From Streptomyces sp. PT12 (GTDB lineage: Bacteria > Actinomycetota > Actinomycetes > Streptomycetales > Streptomycetaceae): a DNA stretch of 41,456 nt. The first letter of the stretch is position 1. Each line of letters starts with the position of its first letter. Of this stretch, positions 26,921 to 34,531 are shown one piece after another. The position numbers were made by a program, and so were the translations under genes. Below the pieces are notes generated by a model. The model worked only from the letters and a program-made list of their open reading frames with translations, was not told the origin of the DNA and searched no databases. The DNA is taken from positions 1 to 41,456 of the forward strand of contig NZ_QEST01000090.1 in the NCBI RefSeq assembly GCF_003311645.1, in the 5' to 3' direction.

Positions 26921-27484
26921 GTGAAGTCCCCGAGAGCGTCGCGCAAAAGACCGCTGCTCGTATTCAATTTCCTTTCCGTGCTGTGCGTCTCCACCGGCCT
27001 GCTGACCGCCCCGTCGTCGTCCGCCGCACCCGCCGTGGTCCCGACCGATGGCGTTCCGGCCGATGTGTCCCCCCTCTGGACGCACGACGGCAGGAACCCC
27101 AACGGGCTCAACTTCTCCTCGGGGCCCGCGCAGGCGGCGATCGCCGACGGCCCCACCCCGATCGGGACCATCCAGCTCAGGTACGGCACCTACGACGGGC
27201 GCCAGTACTCCTGGACGCGGCTGCGCTGGTACGGCGCCTCGGGCAGCGCGTCGTTCTGGGCGCAGCGGCGCTACATCGTGGGCGGCGTGACGCAGGGCAC
27301 CGAGTCCCTCGGCTGGACGAGCATCCCAGGCCCGTCCGGCTACACGGCCAAGGACACGGGCAACGCGCACTACTCCTGGACCCCGATGTACTACAACCCC
27401 CCGGGCGCGGGGAGCGGCACCGGCTACCAGATGCGGGCCTGCGCCGCGACCGGCGGGAACACCTACTGCACCGCCTGGTGGTGA
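26921..27484 (+). CDS. Small secreted protein of unknown function
   Basis: This 187-aa protein has a Sec signal peptide: positive MKSPRASRKR, hydrophobic PLLVFNFLSVLCVSTGLL, then an A-x-A cleavage site near residue 36. The mature part, about 150 residues, is rich in W, Y, G, S and T (YSWTRLRWYG, WAQRRYIVGG, GNTYCTAWW) and suggests an extracellular beta-sandwich stabilised by a C-terminal Cys pair. I recognise no family. AAGAGG precedes the GTG start. A 173-base gap after the PBP gene contains nothing I can call. Confidence 0.7.
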   Translation: MKSPRASRKRPLLVFNFLSVLCVSTGLLTAPSSSAAPAVVPTDGVPADVSPLWTHDGRNPNGLNFSSGPAQAAIADGPTPIGTIQLRYGTYDGRQYSWTRLRWYGASGSASFWAQRRYIVGGVTQGTESLGWTSIPGPSGYTAKDTGNAHYSWTPMYYNPPGAGSGTGYQMRACAATGGNTYCTAWW

Positions 27485-27580
27485 TCACCACGCCACGGAG
27501 AAAAGCCTCCCGCGCACGTCTCCGATCCGCCTTTCCGCTCACCTTTCCGGCATAGGCCGAAGCACGCGGACTCCTCTTTT

Positions 27581-27644
27581 CATGTGAAGCCTCTGGCCCG
27601 GACGAACTCCCGCCGAGAAACCGTCCCGCCAGAGGCTTCTCATG
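27581..27644. repeat. Long near-perfect inverted repeat upstream of the NocE-like gene
   Basis: The left arm (27581-27597, CATGTGAAGCCTCTGGC) and right arm (27628-27644, GCCAGAGGCTTCTCATG) pair over 17 positions with one mismatch; the loop is 30 bases. It lies in the 303-base gap 27485-27787, about 100 bases after the secreted-protein gene and 144 bases before the NocE-like start. A terminator for the upstream gene or a stable 5' structure are the simplest readings. The rest of the gap shows only a small GCCGCC-CTT-GCGGCGG hairpin near 27680. Confidence 0.7.
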
Positions 27645-27787
27645 TGCCGTGCGCCGGTCCTTTCCCGCACCTTTGCCGCCCTTGCGGCGGCCCGACCGGC
27701 ACATTCGGCCGAGCGACAGGGCGCCACCCCGCGAAAAACCCAGCGGGCGCCGCACGACACATCGATGTGAGGGAATGGGAAAAGACG

Positions 27788-30700
27788 ATGCGAAGACTCC
27801 TCAGGCGACGCGCCGCCGTCGCCACGGCCGCGCTGTCGGCGCTGGTCCTGCTGGCGCCCACCGGGCCAGCGCGGGCGCAGGAGGGCGCCACGGCGTCACC
27901 CGCCACGGCGTCACCCGCCGCGGCGGCCCAGCGGGAGCCCGAGGCCAACAGCCCCGATGAGGTCCCCGCGCCCGACGCCGTTCCGCCGTCCGAACGCGAC
28001 CGCCTGCTGGGCGGGGGCTGGCGGGAGTCGGACGACCTGCTGTGGACGACCTCGGGCGATGGCACCGGCTTCCATGTGCTCGTGGCCGAGGAGAGCCGGG
28101 GATACGCCTGGCGCACCGCCGCGTCGCTGTCCGAGCCCGGCTTCGAGGCCGACGCCTGGATCGGCAACGCGTGTGTGACCGCCTCGGGGCAGCGCGCGGT
28201 CGTGGTGTACGCGCCCCGAACCTTCACCAACGAGCCGAAGCTGATGACCAGGGGCGCGTTCACCGCCATCGTGGACCTGACGAGCGGCGAGGTGACCAAG
28301 CTTCCCGTGCTCTCCTCCCTCGCCCACTTCTCGCCCGGCTGCGGCGCGGGCGAGACCGCGGTGGTCTCCCAGTTCTCCGACGACGCCTCCGAGCGGAACG
28401 CCACGCGCCTGGTCGGGATCGACGCGGCGGACGGCGCCCTGGGCGAGCCGTTGACCCTGGCCGGGCAGGTGACGTCGGCCGTTCCTCACGGGGACGGCGT
28501 CGTCGCGGCCAGCGGCGCGAACCTCGTGCGCATCGACGCCGAGGGCGAGCGGACCAGGCTCGCCCGCACGCGCGGCGTCCCGTTCCAGATCGCGGCCGAC
28601 GCCGACGGAGGCTTCGTCTTCATCGAGCGCACGGGCCCCGAAGGGGACGGCGTCGAGCGCGCCGCCGTCGCCCGGGTGGGCCCCGACCTGGTGGACCGGC
28701 CCAACGCCGAGATCCCGCCAGAGGAGTTGGCGACCGGCGAGCTGACGGCGTTCGACCTCGCCCGCGCCGCGGACGGCACCGTCGTCGTCACCGGAGCCGC
28801 CGACACCGAGGGCGCGCTGCCCGACGTGGTGAGCAACCCGGGCACGCTGCCCAAGGACGCGCGGGTCAGCACCCGGGGCGAGGCGGCCGTGCGCGCGCGC
28901 TGGGCGGACGGCAGGGACGCGCGAATCACCCCCGAGGAGTCGGTGTCGGCCCGGCTGGTGCGCGCGGAGATCACCGCGCTCGACACCCGGCGTTCGACCG
29001 TTCTCGAGGCGGCGCCCGCCGCCGAGCCCCTCGACGCGGACCGGCTCGGCCAGGGCACCACGCCCTCCCCGGCCCTGGCCCCCGGCGCGGCGCCCGAGGG
29101 CGCGGACGCCGCCGCGGCCTCCCCCTCCGACCCCGTGGACGACGAGCGCTCCTGCTCGGTGCCGCGCGGCGATGTCAACAAGCAGGCGTTCCAGCCCACT
29201 CCCCGCCAGGTCGAGTGGGCCGTCGACCAGGCCGTCGTGGGCGGCCTCGACCGGCATGTGTCGCGGGGCGCCGACTGGAAGGGCACCGGCATGGCCGCCT
29301 ACCGGCCGCAGAGCCTGTTCCCGCTGAGCGTGCTGCACGGCGACCCGACGGGCGCCTACGAGCCGGACTCCGAGGACGAGTGGCACATCCCCGCGCAGAT
29401 CATGCTCGGGATCACCGCGCAGGAGTCCAACATGTGGCAGGCGACCAGGTACGCCGTGCCGGGCCTGACCGCGAACCCGCTCATCGGCAACTACTACGGC
29501 GTCGAGTACGCCCCCGACGGCGAGCAGACCGACCCCTGGGCCATCAACTGGGCGGACGCCGACTGCGGCTACGGCATCACCCAGGTCACGGACGGCATGC
29601 GCATGGCAGGGCGGGAGAAGCCGGGCGAGACCGCCCTGACACAGCGGCAGCAGGAGGCCGTGGCGCTCGACTACACGGCCAACATAGCGGCCGGGGCCGA
29701 CATCCTCGCCGACAAGTGGAACCAGACGATGTCGGCGGGACTCGTCGTCAACGACGGCGACCCCCGCTGGATCGAGAACTGGTTCTTCGCCCTGTGGGCC
29801 TACAACTCCGGCTTCTACCCGGAGAGTTCAGCGGGCGAGCACGGCGGCCACTGGGGCGTCGGCTGGACGAACAACCCCGCGAACCCGCTGTGGAAGGCGA
29901 ACCGCACGCCGTTCCTCGAGGACGCCCAGGGCAGGGACGACTACGCGCACGCCGCGCACCCGCAGGACTGGCCCTACCCGGAGAAGGTCATCGGCTGGGC
30001 CGCACGCCCGCTGTCGGCCATGACCGCGCCGGGCGAGTTCGCCGAGGGCTACCGCGCCTCCTGGTGGAACTCGAACCAGTACCGCACCGCGGCCAAGCCC
30101 CCGATCGCGCTCTTCTGCGACGAGTCCAACGACTGCGACCCCGGCCTCATCGGCGACGGCGACGACAACGAGCCCGGCCTCGGCGCCTGCGGCGAGTTCA
30201 CCCCGGGCTTCGAGCTGCACTGCTGGTGGAACCAGGCGGCGCGGTGGAAGGACTGTGGGGCGGCGGCGACGTGCGGCTACGCCGTGCACCGGTTCAACGA
30301 GACATTTCCCGAGCAGCCCGACCAGAACTCCTCCTACCCGCCCCGGTGCGGCGACGGCCTCCCGAGCGGCACGCTCGTCGTCGACGACGTCCCCGACGGG
30401 GTCTACCCCGCGGGATCGGCGGGCCACTCCTGCGGCCCCGTCCAGTCGGCGGGGCGCTTCTCGTTCGCGTTCACCCAGTGGAACGCCACCTATCCCGGCA
30501 AGATCGACCTTCACCAGATCGGGGCGGCGTACGGCAACCACTTCTGGTTCACGCACACCCGCGAAGACGACGAGCGCCTGTACATGAAGGGCACCTGGAC
30601 CCTGGACCAGCCCATCGACGGCTGGGCCCGCGTGCTGGTCCACATCCCCGACCACGGCGCGCACACCCGCCAGGCCAGCTACGAGGTGCACGGCACCGAC

Positions 30701-31885
30701 TCCACCAGCCCGCGCCGCGTCGTACCCCAGCGCACGCGCGAGAACCGCTGGGTGAGCCTGGGCGCGTTCCGCTTCACCGGCACCCCCGCCGTCTCGCTCG
30801 ACAACTACACGGAGGACGGGAACGGCTCGGAGGACATCGCCTGGGACGCCGTCGCGTTCCAGCCGCTGCCGGACCAGCCGCGCCACCAGATCGTCGCGAT
30901 GGGCGACTCGTACTCATCGGGCGAGGGCGCGTCCGACGGGAACGAGCACTACTACCCGGAGACCAACTACCGCGGCGCGAGCGACGGTTCGACCCGCAAC
31001 GCGTGCCACCGCTCCACCGAGACCTGGTCGAGGCAGGCCAGGGCACCGGGGTTCTCCCAGTCCATCGGCGCGATGGACGACGGCCTGCACCCGGACATGG
31101 ACTACCACCTCACGGCCTGCTCGGGGGCGCGCACCTACAACATGCACCGGTACACGCAGGACAACGGCGGCGAGCTGCCCCAGCTCGACCAGGGCTATCT
31201 GGACCAGCACACCTCCCTGGTGACCGTCTCCATCGGCGGCAACGACGCCAGGTTCTCGCACGTCGTGCAGGAGTGCCTGCTGGAGATCGGGGTGAGCGGC
31301 TGCTCGGGAGAGGCGTTCGAGAGCAGCGACCCGCTCATCGACGAGGAGTGGGGCGACGGGCGCGACGGGCCCTACCAGGGCCTGCCGATGCGCGAGGCAC
31401 TTCCCGCGCTGCTGCACGAGGTGGTGCGCGTGGACGTCCTCGCGACGCTCGACCGCATCCACGAGCAGGCGCCCAACGCCAAGATCGTGCTGATGGGATA
31501 CCCCGAGCTGTTCTCGTCGAGCGGCTCCTGCCTGCGCACGTTCTTCGGCTGGATCGGGCTGCGCGCGGAGTCCGCGAACTGGCTCAACGACCTCGCCGGT
31601 GTGCTGGCGGACGAGATGAACAGCGCGGTCACCGACGCCAGGGCCCGCGGCGTGGACGCCTACTTCTCCGATCCACGCCAGGACTTCCAGGGCATGTCCG
31701 TGTGCGGCGACCCCGAGCAGGTGCACGGCATCGTGACGGACACCACCGAGAGCGACGACCCGCTCGTGGACTGGCCGCTCATCGGCGAACGCGGCCTGTC
31801 GGCGCAGTCGTTCCACCCCAAACGCGGGGGCGCCGCGCTCTACGCCGACTCCCTCGAGCGCACGATGAGCGGCATGGGGCTGTAG
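27788..31885 (+). CDS. Large secreted multidomain SGNH hydrolase (NocE / golvesin-C-like)
   Basis: This 1365-aa exported protein begins with a signal peptide (MRRLLRRRAAVATAALSALV, cleavage after A-R-A). Residues about 60-410 form a beta-propeller-like region. Residues about 450-760 resemble a lytic-transglycosylase-like domain (MLGITAQESNMWQATRY, then YGITQVTDGMRMAG). At about 900-1035 is a golvesin C-terminal-like domain (HTREDDERLYMKGTWTL, SLDNYTEDGNGSEDIAWDAV). The C-terminus is an SGNH/GDSL esterase with S1041 in MGDSYSSGEG, GGND in VTVSIGGNDARFS, and H1343 in SFHPKRGG. The combination suggests a cell-surface enzyme acting on envelope material. Start: ATG at 27788 opens the signal peptide, though the frame is open upstream. 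Confidence 0.85.
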   Translation: MRRLLRRRAAVATAALSALVLLAPTGPARAQEGATASPATASPAAAAQREPEANSPDEVPAPDAVPPSERDRLLGGGWRESDDLLWTTSGDGTGFHVLVAEESRGYAWRTAASLSEPGFEADAWIGNACVTASGQRAVVVYAPRTFTNEPKLMTRGAFTAIVDLTSGEVTKLPVLSSLAHFSPGCGAGETAVVSQFSDDASERNATRLVGIDAADGALGEPLTLAGQVTSAVPHGDGVVAASGANLVRIDAEGERTRLARTRGVPFQIAADADGGFVFIERTGPEGDGVERAAVARVGPDLVDRPNAEIPPEELATGELTAFDLARAADGTVVVTGAADTEGALPDVVSNPGTLPKDARVSTRGEAAVRARWADGRDARITPEESVSARLVRAEITALDTRRSTVLEAAPAAEPLDADRLGQGTTPSPALAPGAAPEGADAAAASPSDPVDDERSCSVPRGDVNKQAFQPTPRQVEWAVDQAVVGGLDRHVSRGADWKGTGMAAYRPQSLFPLSVLHGDPTGAYEPDSEDEWHIPAQIMLGITAQESNMWQATRYAVPGLTANPLIGNYYGVEYAPDGEQTDPWAINWADADCGYGITQVTDGMRMAGREKPGETALTQRQQEAVALDYTANIAAGADILADKWNQTMSAGLVVNDGDPRWIENWFFALWAYNSGFYPESSAGEHGGHWGVGWTNNPANPLWKANRTPFLEDAQGRDDYAHAAHPQDWPYPEKVIGWAARPLSAMTAPGEFAEGYRASWWNSNQYRTAAKPPIALFCDESNDCDPGLIGDGDDNEPGLGACGEFTPGFELHCWWNQAARWKDCGAAATCGYAVHRFNETFPEQPDQNSSYPPRCGDGLPSGTLVVDDVPDGVYPAGSAGHSCGPVQSAGRFSFAFTQWNATYPGKIDLHQIGAAYGNHFWFTHTREDDERLYMKGTWTLDQPIDGWARVLVHIPDHGAHTRQASYEVHGTDSTSPRRVVPQRTRENRWVSLGAFRFTGTPAVSLDNYTEDGNGSEDIAWDAVAFQPLPDQPRHQIVAMGDSYSSGEGASDGNEHYYPETNYRGASDGSTRNACHRSTETWSRQARAPGFSQSIGAMDDGLHPDMDYHLTACSGARTYNMHRYTQDNGGELPQLDQGYLDQHTSLVTVSIGGNDARFSHVVQECLLEIGVSGCSGEAFESSDPLIDEEWGDGRDGPYQGLPMREALPALLHEVVRVDVLATLDRIHEQAPNAKIVLMGYPELFSSSGSCLRTFFGWIGLRAESANWLNDLAGVLADEMNSAVTDARARGVDAYFSDPRQDFQGMSVCGDPEQVHGIVTDTTESDDPLVDWPLIGERGLSAQSFHPKRGGAALYADSLERTMSGMGL

Positions 31886-31905
31886 GGCCGCTGCAGGGCT
31901 GTGGA

Positions 31906-31933
31906 GGGGTGAGGGCCGCCCGGCCCTCACCCC
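31906..31933. terminator. Bidirectional terminator hairpin
   Basis: GGGGTGAGGGCC (31906-31917) and GGCCCTCACCCC (31922-31933) form a perfect 12-bp stem with a 4-base loop between the convergent NocE-like gene and lipoprotein gene. The last codons of the lipoprotein gene lie in the right arm. Confidence 0.75.
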
Positions 31934-32649
31934 GTCGCGTCGGGCCCGCCCACCGCCAGATACCCGGCGCCCTCCGACCAGGTGACCACCAGGCGGTGGG
32001 CGCGCCGGATCTCGTCGAGCGGCACGGGCCCTGAGGCGGGCTCCACCGAACAGCGCGCATAGACCATGTGGTCCGACTCCTCGGGGCAGGGGCGTGGCTC
32101 CGCCAGCCCCTCCCCGGGGATGTCCCACGCCAGGCCCGTGACCAGGGACGGCGCAGAGGGGCCGCCGTTCGCCAGGAGCCGCTCCCACACCCGCGCCTCC
32201 CTGGCCGCCGCCTCCGCGCGCTCGGGGAACGCGGCGGCGACCGCGTCGAGCAGCGCGGGAATGTCCTCGTCCCACCCGTAGTAGGCGGTGGCGTTCACCG
32301 AGCAGGTCATCTCCCGGCCCGAATCCCCCTGCGCCTTCCAGTCGTATCCGGGGCCGCGCACACAGCTGTCCGTGGTCACCACGCCGTAGGGGCGCAGCCC
32401 CGGCAGGCGCTGGGCCACCCGCGCGATCTCGTCCCGCACCCGGCGCTCCGCGCCCGCGCGGTCCTCCTCCGTGGCCGCCGATGTGGCCCGCGCCCGCAAC
32501 TCCCCGGTCGAAGGGCCCCCTTCGGCCAGGGCGCAGGCGGCGGACGGCGCGAGGACCAGCAGGGCGAGCAGGGCCGCGCTCACCGGCCGCACCAGTCGGG
32601 GGCGCGCGGGGCTCATCGGGCCCGGGCGCGCCAACGACGACTTCGCCAT
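31927..32649 (-). CDS. Putative lipoprotein of unknown function
   Basis: This 240-aa protein has an N-terminal signal ending in a lipobox-like L-A-P-S-A-A-C (Cys about residue 39), so it is probably lipid-anchored. The mature part has a charged helical stretch (TEEDRAGAERRVRDEIARVA), then beta-rich sequence with four further cysteines (DSCVRGPGYDWKAQ, MTCSVNATAYYGWDEDIPAL, PRPCPEESDHMVYARCSVEP). I do not recognise the family. The start could be ATG at 32649 or an in-frame ATG 11 codons later (MSPARPRLV), which gives a more typical signal length. Confidence 0.65.
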   Translation of the reverse strand: MAKSSLARPGPMSPARPRLVRPVSAALLALLVLAPSAACALAEGGPSTGELRARATSAATEEDRAGAERRVRDEIARVAQRLPGLRPYGVVTTDSCVRGPGYDWKAQGDSGREMTCSVNATAYYGWDEDIPALLDAVAAAFPERAEAAAREARVWERLLANGGPSAPSLVTGLAWDIPGEGLAEPRPCPEESDHMVYARCSVEPASGPVPLDEIRRAHRLVVTWSEGAGYLAVGGPDATG

Positions 32650-32707
32650 GACGGATACCTGCCCCGCCAGCGCGTTGCGCCACCCCCGCGGGGAGCGCCC
32701 CGCGCGA

Positions 32708-33160
32708 TCAGCCGCCCGCCAGGGCCTTCTTGACGGCGGCCGCGACCCGGCCGCCCTCGGCCCGGCCCGCGACCTCGGGGGTGACGGCCTTCATCACGGC
32801 GCCCATGTTCGGCGTCCCGCCGATCCCCGCCAACGTCCTGGCGACCAGCGCGTCCAGCTCCTCGTCGGTGAGCTGCGCGGGCAGGTACTCCGCGAGCACC
32901 TGGCCCTCGGCCCGCTCCCGCGCGGCCTGCTCGGGGCGCCCGCCCTTGTCGAACGCCTCGGCCGCCTCGCGTCGCTTCTTGGCCTCGCGGGTGATCACCT
33001 TCCGCACCTCCTCGTCCGACAGCTCACGGGCCGACTTCCCCGCGACCTCCTCGGTCGTGATCGCGGCCAGGGTCATCCGCAGCGTCGCGGAACGCAGCTC
33101 GTCGCGCTGCTTGATGGCGGCCGTCAGATCGTGTTGGAGCTGGGACTTGAACGTGGTCAT
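32708..33160 (-). CDS. GatB/YqeY domain protein
   Basis: This 150-aa protein spans the whole YqeY family: MTTFKSQLQHDLTAAIKQRD at the start, TLRMTLAAITTEEVAGKSAR, EEVRKVITREAKKRREAAEA, and the C-terminal domain GGTPNMGAVMKAVTPEVAG. The family resembles the tail domain of the GatB amidotransferase subunit and is thought to bind tRNA; its job is not settled. The frame is open far upstream on the minus strand, but homology begins at the ATG at 33160, so this start is firm. It is divergent from the metallophosphoesterase across 42 bases. Confidence 0.92.
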   Translation of the reverse strand: MTTFKSQLQHDLTAAIKQRDELRSATLRMTLAAITTEEVAGKSARELSDEEVRKVITREAKKRREAAEAFDKGGRPEQAARERAEGQVLAEYLPAQLTDEELDALVARTLAGIGGTPNMGAVMKAVTPEVAGRAEGGRVAAAVKKALAGG

Positions 33161-33202
33161 GCCCCCCATTGTGCGGCACCGCCCATCTGAAACGATGGCC
33201 CC

Positions 33203-34144
33203 ATGCGCGCCCGTTACCGCATCCCCCTCAACGCCGCCCTCACCGCCACCGCCCTCACCGCGGCGACCGTGGCCTATGCCGCGGGATTCGAGGCCCGCTC
33301 GTTCCGGCTGCGCCGGGTGAGCGTCCCGGTCCTGCCCCCGGGGGCGGGGCCGTTGCGGCTGCTGCACGTGTCGGACATCCACATGGTCTCTGGCCAGCGC
33401 AAGAAGCAGCGGTGGCTGCGCTCCCTCGCCGGGCTCCGCCCCGACCTGGTGATCAACACCGGCGACAACCTCTCCGACCCCGAGGCCGTCCCGGAGACGA
33501 TCGACGCGCTCGAGCCGCTGATGGAGTTCCCAGGGGCGTATGTCTTCGGCTCGAACGACTACTACGCGCCCCGCCTGCGTAACCCGGCGCGTTACCTGGT
33601 GGAACGCGCCTCGGGGCGCTACGGCCTCAACGGCAACGCGCCCGCGCACAACGTTCCGCGCAACCCCTGGTGGGAGCTGCGGGACGCGTTCGACCAGGCG
33701 GGCTGGGCCAACCTCAGCAACGCCCGCGGCCACGTGAAGGCCGCGGGCACCGAGATCGCCCTCACGGGGCTCGACGACCCCCACATCCGCCGCGACCGCT
33801 ACGACGAGGTCGCGGGCGGCCCGGCCCGGGACGCCGACCTCTCCCTCGCCGTGGTGCACGCCCCGTACCTGCGGGTGCTCGACGCGTTCACGGCCGACGG
33901 CTACCCCCTGATCCTGGCGGGCCACACCCACGGCGGCCAGCTGTGCGTCCCCTTCTACGGCGCGCTGGTCACCAACTGCGACATCGACACGGAGCGCGTG
34001 AAGGGCCTCTCGACCCACGAGACCCCGTCCCACCGCAGCTACCTCCACGTCTCGGCGGGCTGCGGGACGAACCGCTACACCCCGGTCCGCTTCGCCTGCC
34101 CCCCCGAGGCCACGCTCCTGACCCTGACCGCGCGAGAAACCTGA
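33203..34144 (+). CDS. Membrane-anchored metallophosphoesterase
   Basis: This 313-aa protein has an N-terminal hydrophobic segment (about 8-28, NAALTATALTAATVAYAAGF) and a calcineurin-like phosphoesterase domain. Metal-binding motifs: D-x-H in LLHVSDIHMV, G-D in INTGDNL, G-S-N-D in VFGSNDYY, and G-H-T-H in LAGHTHGGQ. Family members like YkuE/UDP-diacylglucosamine-type phosphodiesterases act at the membrane; the substrate here is unknown. It ends 44 bases before tRNA-Pro. Confidence 0.9.
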   Translation: MRARYRIPLNAALTATALTAATVAYAAGFEARSFRLRRVSVPVLPPGAGPLRLLHVSDIHMVSGQRKKQRWLRSLAGLRPDLVINTGDNLSDPEAVPETIDALEPLMEFPGAYVFGSNDYYAPRLRNPARYLVERASGRYGLNGNAPAHNVPRNPWWELRDAFDQAGWANLSNARGHVKAAGTEIALTGLDDPHIRRDRYDEVAGGPARDADLSLAVVHAPYLRVLDAFTADGYPLILAGHTHGGQLCVPFYGALVTNCDIDTERVKGLSTHETPSHRSYLHVSAGCGTNRYTPVRFACPPEATLLTLTARET

Positions 34145-34188
34145 TTTCCCGTACACGCGGGGGTCGGCTACAGTGTTGAACGCTGCAC

Positions 34189-34262
34189 CGGGGTGTGGCG
34201 CAGCTTGGCAGCGCGCTTCGTTCGGGACGAAGAGGTCGTGGGTTCAAATCCCGCCACCCCGA
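34189..34262 (+). tRNA. tRNA-Pro (anticodon CGG)
   Basis: Acceptor arms CGGGGTG and CACCCCG pair, with discriminator A. The anticodon arm is CTTCG-TTCGGGA-CGAAG, giving anticodon CGG, and the T arm is GTGGG-TTCAAAT-CCCGC. It is 74 nt long and CCA is not encoded. The conserved chromosome ends here and the lower-GC accessory region starts directly after it, making the 3' half a likely attachment site. Confidence 0.94.
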
Positions 34263-34531
34263 CAGAGAGATAGCAGGTCAGGGGTCCGATCCGCAGTGTG
34301 GGTCGGACTCTTCCTGTGTCTCCGCTGATCGTTTGGGAGAAACCTGGGAGAAGATCTTGGTCGGGGTCTCCCGGTCCCGGCACGCGCCCCCGGGCCTACG
34401 CAAACCTCGCGGCTGCGCTGGACACCGCGGAAGCGGTGATCAGTGGAGCGGTCACAACTGCCGAAAGCGGCACGTAACCGAGTCGGGTGCGCCACCGGCT
34501 GCCACCGCCCGAGGTTGGTGCGCGGCCGTGC
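34263..34531. other. Junction of tRNA-Pro with the accessory island
   Basis: There is no gene I can support. The 34330-34365 stretch has a duplicated GGGAGAA element (TTGGGAGAAACCTGGGAGAAG) of the kind left by integrase 3' ends at tRNA sites. A small hairpin CACCGC-GGAA-GCGGTG (34423-34438) could end the linaridin-like operon, which stops at 34532 on the minus strand. No integrase gene is present on this side. Confidence 0.4.

Noticed and set aside
28042-32034. 1330-codon plus-strand frame overlapping the NocE-like gene in another frame
   Set aside because: Arg/Gly/Pro-rich composition with no motif; the other frame carries a signal peptide and catalytic motifs.
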